A DNA stretch of 64,000 nucleotides from Nitratireductor arenosus (lineage in GTDB: Bacteria; Pseudomonadota; Alphaproteobacteria; Rhizobiales; Rhizobiaceae), in contig NZ_WPHG01000002.1 of assembly GCF_009742725.1 (NCBI RefSeq), positions 124,001 to 188,000 of the forward strand, read 5' to 3'. Position 1 is the stretch's first letter, and each line of letters opens with the position of its first letter. Below, piece after piece: positions 54,749-64,000 of the stretch. The position numbers and the translations under genes are program-made. Below the pieces are notes generated by a model, which had not been told where the DNA came from, ran no database searches, and was given only the letters and a program-made list of their open reading frames with translations.

Positions 54749-56368
54749 ATGACAATCAATCTGCAAAAGCCGGACATCACCGAGCTGAAGCCGCGCATCA
54801 CCGTCTTCGGTGTCGGCGGCGGCGGCGGCAACGCCGTCAACAATATGATCACGGCCGGCCTCAAGGGGATCGATTTCGTGGTCGCCAACACCGACGCGCA
54901 GGCACTGACGATGTCGAAGGCCGACCGGCTGATCCAGCTTGGCGCCCATGTGACCGAGGGGCTCGGCGCGGGATCGCAGCCGGAAGTGGGTCGTGCGGCC
55001 GCGGAGGAATGCATCGACGAGATCGTCGACCATCTCGCCGGTACGCATATGTGCTTCGTCACCGCCGGCATGGGCGGCGGCACGGGCACGGGTGCGGCGC
55101 CCGTGGTTGCGCAGGCCGCGCGCGAGAAGGGCATCCTGACCGTCGGCGTCGTCACCAAGCCTTTCCATTTCGAGGGCCAGCGGCGCATGAAGATCGCCGA
55201 CCACGGCATCGAGGAACTGCAGAAGTCGGTCGACACGCTGATCGTCATCCCGAACCAGAACCTGTTCCGCATCGCCAATGACAAGACGACCTTCGCCGAT
55301 GCCTTCGCGATGGCCGACCAGGTGTTGTATTCGGGCGTTGCCTGCATCACCGACCTGATGGTCAAGGAAGGTCTGATCAATCTCGACTTCGCCGACGTGC
55401 GCTCGGTGATGCGCGAGATGGGCAAGGCGATGATGGGCACCGGCGAGGCGTCCGGCGAGGGCCGCGCCATGGCCGCCGCGGAGGCCGCGATCGCCAATCC
55501 GCTGCTCGACGAAAGCTCGATGAAGGGCGCCAAGGGCCTGTTGATCTCGATCACCGGCGGCCGCGACCTGACCCTGTTCGAGGTCGACGAGGCGGCGACG
55601 CGCATTCGCGAGGAAGTCGACCAGGAAGCCAATATCATTCTCGGCGCCACCTTTGCCGAGGATCTGGAAGGCGTGATCCGGGTCTCGGTCGTTGCCACCG
55701 GCATCGACAAGAAGGCTTCGGAGATCGCGGCGACGCCGGTCGAAATCCGCCAGCAGCCGAAGCCAGCCGCTCCGCGCGCTGCCGCGCCGCAGCATGCGCC
55801 CGAGGCACGCCCGTCGCCGGCTCCATCGCCTGCCGCCGAGGCCGCGCTTGCGGACGATCCGGTTGCCGAAGCGATCCGCGATGCCGAACGCGGTGGTGCG
55901 GTCCAGCAGTCGGAATTCCGGCCGCAAAGCCGGATATTCCAGGCGCCGCCCGAGCAGACGGCCGCGCCGGCAAGGGCCGCCGCGCCACGGCCGCAGCCGG
56001 TCGCCGCCGAGGCCCAGCCCCGCATGCCGCGCGTGGAGGATTTTCCGCCGGTGGTGAAGGCCGAGCTGCAGGCGCGCTCCAGTGCCGAGGCAGTTGCCGA
56101 GGACAAGGGGCCGATGGGGTTGCTGAAGCGGCTGACCACCGGTCTGTCGCGCCGCGAGGACGAGCCGACGCGGGGCGCGAGCGCGCCGCGCGAGCCGCAA
56201 TTGGTGCGTCAGCCCGAAGCCCGACGGCTCGCCAGCCAGGACGCGCAGCTTTACGCGCCCCGGCAGGGCCAACTCGACGATCATGGCCGCCTGACGCCGG
56301 CCTCGCGCGCGCAGCAGGAGGACGATCAGCTCGAGATCCCGGCTTTCCTGCGCCGGCAAGCCAACTGA
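54749..56368 (+). CDS. ftsZ: Cell division protein FtsZ
   Basis: A 539-residue tubulin homologue. The GTP-binding core (1 to about 320) has [28 protein letters not shown], the tubulin signature [16 protein letters not shown] and [20 protein letters not shown]. It is followed by a long Pro/Ala-rich linker (about 330-515) and the conserved C-terminal peptide [13 protein letters not shown] that binds FtsA. The linker of nearly 190 residues is long but normal for alphaproteobacteria. It starts 67 bases after ftsA. Confidence 0.98.
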   Translation: MTINLQKPDITELKPRITVFGVGGGGGNAVNNMITAGLKGIDFVVANTDAQALTMSKADRLIQLGAHVTEGLGAGSQPEVGRAAAEECIDEIVDHLAGTHMCFVTAGMGGGTGTGAAPVVAQAAREKGILTVGVVTKPFHFEGQRRMKIADHGIEELQKSVDTLIVIPNQNLFRIANDKTTFADAFAMADQVLYSGVACITDLMVKEGLINLDFADVRSVMREMGKAMMGTGEASGEGRAMAAAEAAIANPLLDESSMKGAKGLLISITGGRDLTLFEVDEAATRIREEVDQEANIILGATFAEDLEGVIRVSVVATGIDKKASEIAATPVEIRQQPKPAAPRAAAPQHAPEARPSPAPSPAAEAALADDPVAEAIRDAERGGAVQQSEFRPQSRIFQAPPEQTAAPARAAAPRPQPVAAEAQPRMPRVEDFPPVVKAELQARSSAEAVAEDKGPMGLLKRLTTGLSRREDEPTRGASAPREPQLVRQPEARRLASQDAQLYAPRQGQLDDHGRLTPASRAQQEDDQLEIPAFLRRQAN

Positions 56369-56396
56369 CGAGGCCTCGCGCGCCTTGTGAACAACC

Positions 56397-56430
56397 GAAG
56401 CGGACCGGAGGGAAACCTTCAGTCCGCTTC
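56397..56430 (+). terminator. Hairpin after ftsZ, possible terminator
   Basis: GAAGCGGAC (56397-56405) pairs exactly with GTCCGCTTC (56422-56430), with GGAGG/CCTTC able to extend the stem around a GAAA loop. The T-run after it is weak (ATCTGTTTCC). It lies 28 bases past the ftsZ stop and may end or thin out transcription before lpxC. Confidence 0.55.
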
Positions 56431-56656
56431 ATCTGTTTCCTCAATGAAAACAAGGCGTAATGGACGCCGGTTCAACAAAGAATCTCGTAACACAGAGTAA
56501 GAAACCGTGATTTGGCGACTCTCCGCGCGGACAGTATCTTCGGTTCCGATTTGTACAGGCGCTGTGCAGGGCTTTCGGGGATTGGAGTTCCTGAACGTAC
56601 GCGCGACAGAACCGCGGGCTTGCGATCGGTCGAGCGGTCTCGTACGGGGCGGGGCT

Positions 56657-57607
56657 ATGGGATTAGAATTGCACGAGTATCAAACCACGCTGAAATCGCG
56701 CGCCTCCCTGTCGGGGATCGGCGTACATTGCGGCAAACCGGTTACGATCCATTTCAATCCTGCCGATGCCGATTCGGGCATCGTGTTTTCGCACCAGAAC
56801 GGGGCAGGGGAACCGATCGAGATCCGGGCGCTGGTCTCCGAGATCGGCGCGACCGATCTGTGCACGGCGCTTGGTGCACCCGGCGGGTCGCAGATCGCGA
56901 CGGTCGAGCATCTCATGGCGGCGCTGTTCGCGCTCGGCATCGACAATGTCTCGATCGACATCGACGGGCCCGAAGTGCCGATCATGGACGGCAGCAGCCA
57001 GGATTTCGTCGAGGCGTTCGAACAGGCCGGTATTCAGGCTCTTTCCGTCAAACGCCGCTATATCCGCGTGCTGAAGCCGATCCGCGTCGAGAAGGGCGGC
57101 TCGTGGGCCGAGTTCCTGCCCTATGACGGAACCCGTTTCGAGATCGAGATCGATTTCGAGAGCAAGGCGATCGGCCGCCAGTTGTTCGCGTCCGACATCG
57201 ATCCCGGCGTGTTCAAGCGCGAGATCGCCCGGGCGCGCACCTTCGGCTTCATGAAAGACGTGCAGCGGCTGTGGGCGGCGGGTTATGCGCTCGGTTCGTC
57301 GCTGGAGAATTCTCTGGTGATCGCCGACGATGACAGCATCGTCAATATCGAGGGGTTGCGCTACGAGGACGAGTTCGTGCGCCACAAAACGCTCGACGCG
57401 ATGGGCGACCTTGCGTTGGCGGGCGCGCGTTTCATCGGCTGTTTCCGCTCCTATCGCGGCGGGCACAGCCTCAACGCTTCGGCGTTGCGCCTGCTGTTGT
57501 CCGATCCCGCCGCCTTCGAGATCGTCGAGACCGGACGCCGCGAGCGCGGCCGCTCGGCGGAGCTGATCGCGGTGAACGCGCCGGCCTATGCGCCGTGGCG
57601 GCTTTGA
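56657..57607 (+). CDS. lpxC: UDP-3-O-acyl-N-acetylglucosamine deacetylase
   Basis: A 316-residue zinc amidase, the committed step of lipid A synthesis. Motifs: YQTTLKSRASLSGIGVHCGKPVTI, the zinc histidine in ATVEHLMAALFALGIDN, DGPEVPIMDGSSQDFVE, and RHKTLDAMGDLALAG with the other zinc ligands (His, Asp). The MGLELHEYQ start at 56657 is used; the frame stays open 150 bases upstream. A 288-base gap after ftsZ, with a hairpin and AT-rich stretches, suggests its own promoter. Confidence 0.97.
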   Translation: MGLELHEYQTTLKSRASLSGIGVHCGKPVTIHFNPADADSGIVFSHQNGAGEPIEIRALVSEIGATDLCTALGAPGGSQIATVEHLMAALFALGIDNVSIDIDGPEVPIMDGSSQDFVEAFEQAGIQALSVKRRYIRVLKPIRVEKGGSWAEFLPYDGTRFEIEIDFESKAIGRQLFASDIDPGVFKREIARARTFGFMKDVQRLWAAGYALGSSLENSLVIADDDSIVNIEGLRYEDEFVRHKTLDAMGDLALAGARFIGCFRSYRGGHSLNASALRLLLSDPAAFEIVETGRRERGRSAELIAVNAPAYAPWRL

Positions 57608-57745
57608 AAGCTGTTCGGGCGCTCGGGGGACGGCGTTTCGCCACAAAATTGCGCGATTGAGGGGCGATAGCGTTGCCCGAAAGCCGATGCTATGATTAAT
57701 GGCATCGGTCGGCAGGCCGTATCGGCCCGAGGGACCAGAACACAG

Positions 57746-58612
57746 ATGCGATCCGATCGAATTTCACGGCCAAGCAGGCGCGCGGGCAATTTCTTGTTGG
57801 CGTTGTCGGTGCTTGCGTTCCCACTCGCGGTGGCCGGCTGTGCCTCGGAAAAGGACATCGATCTCGCCAGCTATGTCGAGGACATCGAGCCGGCGGACAC
57901 GCTCTACAATCAGGGCCTGGCCAATCTGGAGGCCGGCCGGATGAGCGAGGCGATCGCCAAGTTCGAGGCCGTCGATCGCCAACATCCCTATTCCGAATTC
58001 GCCCGCCGCGCGATGGTGATGCACGCCTTCACCAATTACCGGCAGGGCAACTACCAGGACGCCATTAACACCGGCAAGCGCTACGTTTCGCTCTACCCTT
58101 ATACGGACGACGCGGCCTACGCGCAGTACATTGTCGGCCTGAGCTATTTCCGCCAGATTCCCGACGTCACCCAGGACCAGAAGGACGCGCGGCGCACGAT
58201 CGAGGCCATGGACGAGGTGATCACCCGTTGGCCCGAATCCGAATATGTCGAGGACGCCAAGACCAAAAAGCGTTTCGCCCGCGACCAGCTCGCCGGCAAG
58301 GAAATGCAGATCGGCCGCTACTATCTCGAACGGCGCGAATATGTCGCCGCCATCAAGCGTTTTCGGCTGGTGGTCGAGGCCTATTCGGACACGCGCCATG
58401 TCGAGGAGGCGTTGGCGCGCCTGACGGAAGCCTATTTCGCCATGGGGCTCGCCTCCGAGGCGCAGACCGCGGCGGCCGTGCTCGGGCACAACTATCCGGA
58501 CAGCCAATGGTATCGCGATTCCTATGCGCTGCTGCAGACCGGCGGGCTTGAGCCGCGCGAGAACAGGAAGTCGTGGCTGTCGAAGGCCGGAGCCGCCATT
58601 CTGGGCGGCTGA
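57746..58612 (+). CDS. bamD: Outer-membrane assembly lipoprotein BamD
   Basis: A 288-residue lipoprotein: signal with lipobox AVAGC (Cys near 35), then TPR-like repeats ([99 protein letters not shown]). BamD works with BamA to insert beta-barrel proteins. Its place between lpxC and recN is standard in alphaproteobacteria. The signal here begins with about 16 basic residues, longer than usual. Confidence 0.95.
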   Translation: MRSDRISRPSRRAGNFLLALSVLAFPLAVAGCASEKDIDLASYVEDIEPADTLYNQGLANLEAGRMSEAIAKFEAVDRQHPYSEFARRAMVMHAFTNYRQGNYQDAINTGKRYVSLYPYTDDAAYAQYIVGLSYFRQIPDVTQDQKDARRTIEAMDEVITRWPESEYVEDAKTKKRFARDQLAGKEMQIGRYYLERREYVAAIKRFRLVVEAYSDTRHVEEALARLTEAYFAMGLASEAQTAAAVLGHNYPDSQWYRDSYALLQTGGLEPRENRKSWLSKAGAAILGG

Positions 58613-58630
58613 CGGGAGCGGGCGTCCGCA

Positions 58631-60304
58631 ATGCTCGTCCAGCTCTCGATCCGCGATATCGTCCTGATCGAAAGACTCGATATCGGCTTTGCAGCCGGCT
58701 TGTCGGTGCTGACCGGAGAGACGGGCGCCGGCAAATCGATCCTGCTCGACGCCCTGTCCCTGGCGCTCGGCATGCGCGGCGATGCCGGGCTGGTGCGCTC
58801 CGGCGCGGCGCAGGGCCAGGTCGTGGCCGCCTTCGACGTTCCCGCCGATCATCCAGCGCGCGCCATCCTGCGCGACAACGCCATGGAGGATGATGGCGAC
58901 ATCGTTTTGCGCCGGGTTCAGACGGCGGACGGGCGTACGCGCGTTTTCGTCAACGACCGGCCGTCCAGCGTGACGCTGATGCGTCAGGTCGGACGCGCGC
59001 TGGTGGAAATCCACGGCCAGCACGACGAGCGCGCGCTGGTCGATCCGGACGCGCATCGCGACCTGCTCGACGCCTTTGGTGGGCTCGGCCTTCAGAGCGA
59101 GGCGACGCGGGCATGCTGGCGGGCGTGGCGCGCTGCCGATCAGGAGCTGGCGCGGCACCGCGCCCGCGTCGAGGCCGCCGCGCGCGAGGCCGATTATCTG
59201 CGCGCATCGGTGGAAGAACTCAACACGCTCGATCCGATGCCGGGCGAGGAGGAGGAGCTTGCCGGCCTGCGCGCGGCGATGATGCGGGCCGAAAAGATCG
59301 CCAGTGAGATCAGCGATGCGCAGGAAGTCTTTTCCAGCCCCGCCTCGCCGGTGCCGCAGCTTGCCAGCCTGCTCAGGCGGCTCGAGCGCAAGGCCGGCGA
59401 AGCGCCGGGCCTGCTGGAGGATACCATCAAGGCGCTCGACGAGGCGCTGATCGCTCTCGATTCGGCGCAAAGCGGCATCGACGCGGCGATGCGGGCGACC
59501 GAATTCGACCCCAAACGGCTCGAGGACGCCGAGGAACGGCTGTTTGCTTTGCGCGCTGCCGCGCGCAAGCACAATGTTGCGGTGGAGGGGCTTGCCGAGT
59601 TGCGCGACGGTATGGCCGCCGATCTCGCCGATCTCGACGCGGGCGAGGAGCGGCTGGCCGGACTGGAAAAGGCGGCGCTCGTGGCGCGCCAGGACTACGA
59701 CCGGACCGCGGCCGCGCTTTCGGTCGACCGCCACGCCGCGGCCGCAATGCTGTCGGCGGCGGTGATGGCGGAACTGCCCGCGCTGAAGCTCGACCGGGCC
59801 GAATTCATCGTCCAGATCGACAGCGAGCCCGACGACCGCCGCGAGGACGGCATCGATCAGGTCGAGTTCTGGGTGCGCACCAATCCGGGCTCTCGGCCGG
59901 GTCCGATGGTCAAGATCGCTTCCGGGGGCGAATTGTCACGCTTCCTGCTGGCGCTGAAAGTGGCGCTGGCCGACCGCGGTTCGGCGCCGACGCTGGTCTT
60001 CGACGAAATCGATACCGGCGTTGGCGGCGCGGTCGCCGATGCGATCGGCAAGCGGCTGGCGCGGCTGGCGGACAGGGTGCAGGTGCTGTCGGTCACGCAC
60101 GCCCCCCAGGTGGCGGCGCGCGCGGCCAATCACTTCCTGATTTCCAAGACCGGCACCACCGAAAGCGTCGCGACCGGGGTCGAGGCACTTGCCGAGGCGG
60201 CGCGGCGCGAGGAGATCGCGCGCATGCTCGCCGGCGCCACCATCACCGACGAGGCGCGCGCGGCCGCGGGTAGGCTTCTGGGCGAGAACGCGCCTGTCAG
60301 TTGA
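58631..60304 (+). CDS. recN: DNA repair protein RecN
   Basis: A 557-residue SMC-like ATPase. The N-terminal LVQLSIRDIVLIERLDIGFAAGLSVLTGETGAGKSILLDAL holds Walker A. Central coiled coils run from about 150 to 370. The signature is KIASGGELSRFLLALKVALA, with Walker B TLVFDEIDTGVGG and SVTHAPQVAARAANHF. It acts in recombination repair of double-strand breaks. It follows bamD by 18 bases. No LexA-type box was identified upstream. Confidence 0.96.
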   Translation: MLVQLSIRDIVLIERLDIGFAAGLSVLTGETGAGKSILLDALSLALGMRGDAGLVRSGAAQGQVVAAFDVPADHPARAILRDNAMEDDGDIVLRRVQTADGRTRVFVNDRPSSVTLMRQVGRALVEIHGQHDERALVDPDAHRDLLDAFGGLGLQSEATRACWRAWRAADQELARHRARVEAAAREADYLRASVEELNTLDPMPGEEEELAGLRAAMMRAEKIASEISDAQEVFSSPASPVPQLASLLRRLERKAGEAPGLLEDTIKALDEALIALDSAQSGIDAAMRATEFDPKRLEDAEERLFALRAAARKHNVAVEGLAELRDGMAADLADLDAGEERLAGLEKAALVARQDYDRTAAALSVDRHAAAAMLSAAVMAELPALKLDRAEFIVQIDSEPDDRREDGIDQVEFWVRTNPGSRPGPMVKIASGGELSRFLLALKVALADRGSAPTLVFDEIDTGVGGAVADAIGKRLARLADRVQVLSVTHAPQVAARAANHFLISKTGTTESVATGVEALAEAARREEIARMLAGATITDEARAAAGRLLGENAPVS

Positions 60305-62512
<2,208 letters not shown>

Positions 62513-62631
62513 GCCGCCACGGCACGCTCGGTTGCCGGCGCCGCTCATCAGCGCCGCTGATGGCTGGCTCAAGCGAATTCATGTGACAGGCCGGCCGCGC
62601 GTTCCTACATAAGGCCGGTTCTGGAGAGCCC

Positions 62632-63393
62632 ATGTCCGTAGAAACAAGCTATGCCTCCGACGACGGGTCGGAATTCTGGGCCGGGGCGCGGCTCGGCCTG
62701 CCGATCATCGTGGCGGTGGCGCCGTTCGCCGCCTTGTTCGGCGCGCTGGCGATCCAGAACGGGTTCACCGAATTCCAGGTCGTGTTGATGAGCGCGACCG
62801 TTTTCGCCGGTGCCAGCCAGATGGTCGGCCTGGAACTGTTCGGCCAGACGATCGCGCCCTGGCTGGTGGTGTTTTCGATCTTCGCCGTCAATTTCCGCCA
62901 TATTCTTTATTCCGCCGCCGTCGGGCGGCGCATGGGCGGGTGGACCGCCTGGCAGAAGGCCGTCGGGTTTTTCTTCCTGGTCGACCCGCAATATGCGGAA
63001 TCGGAACGCCGTGGCGAAAGCGGCCGGTCGGTCGGCTTTGCCTGGTATCTGGGCATGGCGTTGCCGGTCTATGTGTTTTGGGTGTTCAACTCCTGGCTCG
63101 GTGCGCGTTTCGGCGCGCTGATCCCCGATCCGCACGCGCTCGGCATCGACTTCCTGTTGCCGATCTATTTTCTCGGCCTCGTCGTCGGTTTCCGCAAGCG
63201 GCCGCTCTGGCTGCCGGTGGTGCTGATCAGCGCGGTCGTGTCGATCGTCGCCTACACCGTGATCGGATCGCCGTGGCACATCTCGGTCGGCGCGCTGGCC
63301 GGCGTCGTCCTGGCGGCGGCGATGCCGCCGAGCCCGCAGGCGCGGGCGGATTATGACGACCCGCCGCCGGACCAGTCGGGGCAGGGCGTATGA
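62632..63393 (+). CDS. azlC: AzlC family branched-chain amino acid exporter subunit
   Basis: A 253-residue membrane protein. AzlC blocks: ARLGLPIIVAVAPFAALFGALAIQNGFTEFQVVLMSATVFAGASQMVGLELFG, NFRHILYSAAVGRRM, and GFFFLVDPQYAESERR. With AzlD it exports branched-chain amino acids or analogues. The soluble C-terminal tail is Pro/Asp-rich. The stop overlaps the azlD ATG (ATGA). Confidence 0.92.
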   Translation: MSVETSYASDDGSEFWAGARLGLPIIVAVAPFAALFGALAIQNGFTEFQVVLMSATVFAGASQMVGLELFGQTIAPWLVVFSIFAVNFRHILYSAAVGRRMGGWTAWQKAVGFFFLVDPQYAESERRGESGRSVGFAWYLGMALPVYVFWVFNSWLGARFGALIPDPHALGIDFLLPIYFLGLVVGFRKRPLWLPVVLISAVVSIVAYTVIGSPWHISVGALAGVVLAAAMPPSPQARADYDDPPPDQSGQGV

Positions 63394-63686
63394 GTGAGAT
63401 CACCTGGATCATCCTGGCGAGTGCTGTGCTGACCTATCTGACGCGGTGCGGCGGCCATCTCGTGCTGTCGCGGTTTTCGCGCATCCATCCGCGCGTGGAG
63501 GCGGGGTTGAACGCGGTGCCGACGGCCGTGTTGACCGCGCTGGTGGCGCCGGCCGCCTATACGGCCGGACCGGCGGAGGCGCTGGCGCTGGTCGCCGCCG
63601 GCCTGATCGGTCTGCGCGGCGGCATGATGAGCGTGTTTTTCGGCGGGGCCGCGGTCTTGATCGCCGGGCGCCACTTTTTCGGCTAG
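63390..63686 (+). CDS. azlD: AzlD family transporter subunit
   Basis: A 98-residue protein with four predicted helices, starting SEITWIILASAVLTYLTRCGGHLVLSRF and containing GLNAVPTAVLTALVAPAAYTAGPAEALALVAAGLIGLRGGMMSVFFGGAAVLIAGR. AzlD is the small partner of AzlC. Coupled to it by a 4-bp overlap. The pair ends 31 bases before a convergent aminopeptidase. Confidence 0.92.
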   Translation: MSEITWIILASAVLTYLTRCGGHLVLSRFSRIHPRVEAGLNAVPTAVLTALVAPAAYTAGPAEALALVAAGLIGLRGGMMSVFFGGAAVLIAGRHFFG

Positions 63687-63717
63687 CCGACGAAACGAAG
63701 CGCTCGATCCGGCCGCG

Positions 63718-64000
63718 TCAATGGCGGGCCAGCGGCGCGGCGGCGCGTTCCAGCCAGGCGCGATCCTCGCCGTCCAGCATCGGCCCGATCTCGGCCAGCA
63801 CGCGGGCGTGATAGCCGTCGAGCCATTGCAACTCCTCCTTCGTCAGCAGGTCCTCGGCGATCAGCCGGCGGTCGAAGGGCGCCAGCGTCAGCGTCTCGAA
63901 ATCGTGCATCGGCCTGTCGCCGCCGGCAACGGGCGTCGCCTTGCCGACGACAATCAGGTTTTCGATGCGGATGCCGTAGGCGCCTTCCTTGTAATAGCCG
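63718..64000 (-). CDS. Aminopeptidase P (Xaa-Pro aminopeptidase), C-terminal part, partial
   Basis: The gene enters from the right edge; about 94 C-terminal residues are visible. They begin GYYKEGAYGIRIENLIVVGKATPVAGGDRPMHDFETLTLAPFDRRLI, where RIEN carries the last metal-ligand glutamate of the pita-bread fold and FETLTLAPFDRRLI is the standard closing block of family M24B. The enzyme removes N-terminal residues next to proline. The tail DLLTKEELQWLDGYHARVLAEIGPML is also typical. Confidence 0.9.
   Translation of the reverse strand, partial: GYYKEGAYGIRIENLIVVGKATPVAGGDRPMHDFETLTLAPFDRRLIAEDLLTKEELQWLDGYHARVLAEIGPMLDGEDRAWLERAAAPLARH

Noticed and set aside
54608-56359. Long minus-strand open frame opposite ftsZ
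   Set aside because: FtsZ on the plus strand is certain, and the antisense product is Arg/Ala-rich with no motif or ribosome site.

Overview
The window is a GC-rich (roughly two-thirds G+C by eye) stretch of an alphaproteobacterial chromosome, most likely of the order Hyphomicrobiales (Rhizobiales). The evidence is an uninterrupted division and cell wall (dcw) cluster in alphaproteobacterial order running into lpxC, bamD, recN and ligA; an alphaproteobacterial type A RNase P RNA; an ArsR-methyltransferase/metF pair; btaAB betaine-lipid genes; and a CsgH-type curli accessory gene. The species cannot be named from the sequence alone.

Layout. 1-2.6 kb: a TPP-dependent enzyme (cut by the window edge), a CaiB/BaiF CoA-transferase and a monoglyceride-lipase-like hydrolase. 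2.8-6.6 kb: a small conserved protein whose ribosome-binding site can fold into a hairpin, an YiiX-like lipoprotein, a secreted RNase T2, and a three-gene curlin/CsgH set. 6.8-12 kb: ettA, then a low-GC restriction-modification island (BglII-like nuclease convergent with an MT-A70 methylase), followed by an IS110 transposase scar, a duplicated gene fragment and small secreted proteins. 12-20.8 kb: a FabH-like synthase, a MOSC protein, an aminotransferase, trmO, the ArsR-methyltransferase/metF operon with a perfect 20-bp palindromic operator, a 28-residue membrane peptide, an EamA exporter and an ornithine/lysine decarboxylase. 20.8-28.2 kb: a MltB-type transglycosylase, a GH25 lysozyme lipoprotein, a beta-lactamase-fold hydrolase, btaB and btaA behind a near-consensus Pho box, a mannosyl-3-phosphoglycerate phosphatase, a cupin and a low-GC DUF6979 protein. 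28.2-32.5 kb: a fused 5-oxoprolinase/hydantoinase divergent from a MarR-type regulator. 32.6-36 kb: a small lipoprotein, a TerB-DnaJ protein, an AmpD-like amidase, a lytic transglycosylase and rnpB. 36.1-37.2 kb: a cystathionine gamma-lyase-like enzyme.

37.6-58.6 kb is the dcw operon: mraZ, rsmH, ftsL, ftsI, murE, murF, mraY, murD, ftsW, murG, murC, murB, ddl, ftsQ, ftsA, ftsZ, then lpxC and bamD. Many junctions are 4-bp ATGA overlaps, which points to translational coupling. Upstream of mraZ lie four TGGG boxes at exact 10-bp spacing, the expected MraZ operator, but on the strand opposite to mraZ. recN, ligA and azlCD follow, and the window ends in the C-terminal part of an aminopeptidase P.

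How the genes work together. The dcw genes make lipid II and build the septal machine. lpxC and bamD add outer-membrane lipid A synthesis and protein assembly. Four peptidoglycan hydrolases elsewhere in the window (MltB-like, GH25, amidase, SLT) cover wall remodelling. The best candidates for new biology are the BglII-like/MT-A70 pair with its promoter-overlapping inverted repeat, the curlin set without a visible secretion apparatus, the two very small proteins, and the three regulatory sites (Pho box at btaA, palindrome at the ArsR-methyltransferase gene, MraZ boxes).
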